Source: Arachis hypogaea (taxonomy: Eukaryota; Streptophyta; Magnoliopsida; Fabales; Fabaceae). Taken from it: a stretch of 64,000 bases of DNA. The stretch is from positions 2,634,349-2,698,348 of the forward strand of contig NC_092048.1 of assembly GCF_003086295.3 (NCBI RefSeq). The letters run 5' to 3'. Position 1 is the first letter of the stretch, and each line of letters starts with the position of its first letter. The translations under genes were made by a program, and so were the position numbers. The notes beneath the pieces are model-generated. The model was not told where the DNA came from. It made no database searches and worked only from the letters and a program-made list of their open reading frames with translations. Shown in pieces: positions 61,940-64,000 of this stretch.

Positions 61940-64000
61940 ATGCAGCCGAATCTTTTCCCCTTTGCAAGCGTTCTCGGGAATCCGTTCACACTCAATACCA
62001 GTAGCTTCAACACTGGTAATGGCGAAGTAAGCGAGGGGATCGATAGCTCTAGGGTTTTCTTCTTGCTCCCTTTCTTCTTGCTCTCTCAGGGAGGAGGAGC
62101 TATGGATCTCTCTAAAGTCGGCGAAAAGATCTTGAGTTCCGTTAGGTCCGCTAGGTCTCTCGGCTTGATCCCTTCCGTCTCCGATCGCCCCGAGGTAATC
62201 GATTCTGTCACTCGAAATTCACGTGGAGCTGAATTTGGTAATGCTTTATTGGTTTTGGTTCTGGATAATGTAGTGCGATTGGATTGTTGAACTGTGAGGA
62301 GGATTTGGTTATGGATATTGTTAGTTTGGGAATGTGATGATGCGTAAGTTCTGTTGCTTCTAATGTGTTTATATGTATGTAATGCAGAGTTTTGAATTTG
62401 GTAATAAACTGCGGGATTCTAATTTGATGTTATGGCAGCACTGATTATAAGTCACTTTAAAATTTCGTGCATGAACTGTGAGTTAGGATGTAAAGTTGTA
62501 AGTGTGCTTCGGCATAGAGTGCATGAGATCATGGATTTAAGTCGTGGTTGCATTGCATACGCATGGAGTCTTGTTCTAATTTGGATGACATTTGCATCCG
62601 CTCTCATATTTACTTGCAACTTGTTAGGAAATTTGTTCTAATATTGCAGTAGTTTGACTCTTTAGCGAGGATGAAGAGCTATTGTCCAGAAAGTTGATGG
62701 TTCTGAATTCTGGATAGCTTAGGTCTACTAATATTTTGATAATGTCTTAAGCCTACCAGTGAACCTAGCAGTGAATGCGCTCTGTAATTATGATGCTTTT
62801 CACATTTGCATTCTTGCTGGTAGTGTTCAGTTATTCAAACGAACGACTTCTTTTTTGATTTGTTTTCATGTTTTATAAATCTTGTTGAACAGGTTCCAGC
62901 TCGAGCTGCTGCTGCAGCTGCTGTAGCTCGTGCTCTTGCAGGATTACCTCCTCATCAGAGGTATAGTCTTTCATCAAGTTCAGAAGAACTGAGTTCAATA
63001 TATGGTAGCAGACCAAATAGCCAAGTGGTGGAGGAACTAGAGGATGAATTTTATGAGGAGGTGCTGCTTGCATGTATCTATTTAGTTTTAATTTCATATT
63101 GATTTTTTCTTGCAACTTCCCTTGTGACAATGAAACTGTTGTTATATGGAGCTCATGTTGCTTAATCAGAAGAGAACTATTAAATGTGTCCATGTTTATT
63201 GGAAGATTGTACAATTATAAAAAAAACTTGTAGGAATTTCTGAGTATTTATCTGTTTCAAGAAAACTTGACATGGTTGTGAACACTAGAATTTAGAGCAC
63301 GGCATTCTTCTTTGTAAGAATTAGTCTTGTAGCTTTAACCTAATGATATTACACTTCATGTTAGAAAAATTGGTAAAAATTGGTACCTGCAAACTTATCC
63401 CTCACTAATATATGATAGTCCTATTTAGAACCGAGCTTCTGCCAATGTGAATCCATATCCATTTGTAATTTCTGTTTGAGAATTTATTTCTTTTGATTCA
63501 TGGCTTATTTGCAAAACCTTGTCTTTCTATTACCATCTTTACCTTTGCTTATAACTTCTCCTGTTGACATTATGACATACTGCTATTTATATAAGCTTTA
63601 TACTTCACATATATACTGAATTACTGATGATGTAACAACTGAGCCTTGCCTCACTATTAAATGGTCAAGCAATTCCATAGTGTCTAAACCATGTCTATCT
63701 ACAAACTATTAGGGAACAATAAATCATTCTTAGTAGTGTTGCCTCTAATTTTTTTTTTTTGAAACATTGTTAGAGAAAACTGAAAAATTCAATGACATTA
63801 AATAATGCTAAAAATATTTGGGGGGGGGGGGGGTAAAAAGGCTATATAATTGTTTATTCTCATGTTTTAATTGGATTATTCAAAATTTACCTGCATTTGT
63901 ACATCATCACTACAAGGTGAGTGGGTTTTGTGCAAATGTCCACTAAAATATTTATATAAACTTCTATACAGGATTTTGACCCAATTAAGCATGTTCTAGA
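61940..64000 (+). CDS. VPS50: VPS50/syndetin-like, EARP complex subunit, 5' part (gene continues beyond the window)
   Basis: Exons seen: 61940-62194, 62893-63060, and 63972 onwards (cut by the window edge). All junctions are in phase zero. The start MQPNLFPFASVLGNPF is followed by LSKVGEKILSSVRSARSLGL, then PARAAAAAAVARALAGLPPH and SSEELSSIYGSRP, and exon 3 starts with DFDPIKHVLE. This is how I remember plant syndetin (Arabidopsis At2g27900), the VPS50 subunit of the EARP tethering complex that acts in endosomal recycling. The conserved helical domains lie beyond the edge, so the call rests on the N-terminus alone. Confidence 0.75.
63820..63833. repeat. Poly-G run in VPS50 intron 2
   Basis: Fourteen consecutive G residues inside the second intron; prone to length error in sequencing. 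Confidence 0.85.

Overview
This is a nuclear genomic segment of a dicot plant, very probably a legume. It has intron-rich plant genes, AT-rich intergenic DNA, many short inverted-repeat elements, a plant L1-type LINE, tRNA-derived SINEs and an integrated caulimovirid. Several short repeats look like families I associate with peanut (Arachis), so Arachis is my best guess, but this is recognition and has not been tested.

Layout. 1-1229: AT-rich, no gene. 1246-8011: a nearly full-length, decayed L1-like LINE on the minus strand with a perfect 16-bp target-site duplication. 8028-12830: AT-rich DNA with three related MITEs, a SINE nested inside one of them, and a decayed PDAT (phospholipid:diacylglycerol acyltransferase) pseudogene at 10257-11868. 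About 13080-20340: an endogenous pararetrovirus (Caulimoviridae, Soymovirus-like gene order), close to one genome unit and circularly permuted. Its order is small ORF, coat protein, protease, RT/RNase H, transactivator, promoter, movement protein, three small ORFs, tRNA-Met primer-binding site. 20345-22796: AT-rich, with microsatellites, a B3-domain-like fragment and an LTR/TRIM-like repeat. 22797-25870: a satellite array with a higher-order structure of four subunits per roughly 885 bp.

From about 27 kb the window is gene-bearing euchromatin: a GDSL esterase/lipase (27340-29022, +), a 550-bp foldback element, RMI2 (30304-31023, +), a GPI-anchor-type aspartic protease (36624-39949, +), AGO5-like Argonaute (41115-46398, -), VPS41 of the HOPS complex (51208-58325, -), a Mutator-like transposase relic (about 59530-60502), and the 5' end of VPS50/syndetin (61940 to the window edge, +). 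I resolved exon structures for these genes; the Argonaute (22 exons) and VPS41 (19 exons) close in frame from start to stop.

How they relate. VPS41 and VPS50 belong to two different endosomal/vacuolar tethering complexes and are transcribed divergently. The neighbours recall two Arabidopsis neighbourhoods (aspartic protease with VPS41, and AGO5 with VPS50) interleaved here, which would fit an ancestral block later thinned by gene loss after duplication. The most notable items are the caulimovirid insertion, with intact movement-protein and RT/RNase H frames but a transactivator cut by three stops, and the hierarchical satellite.
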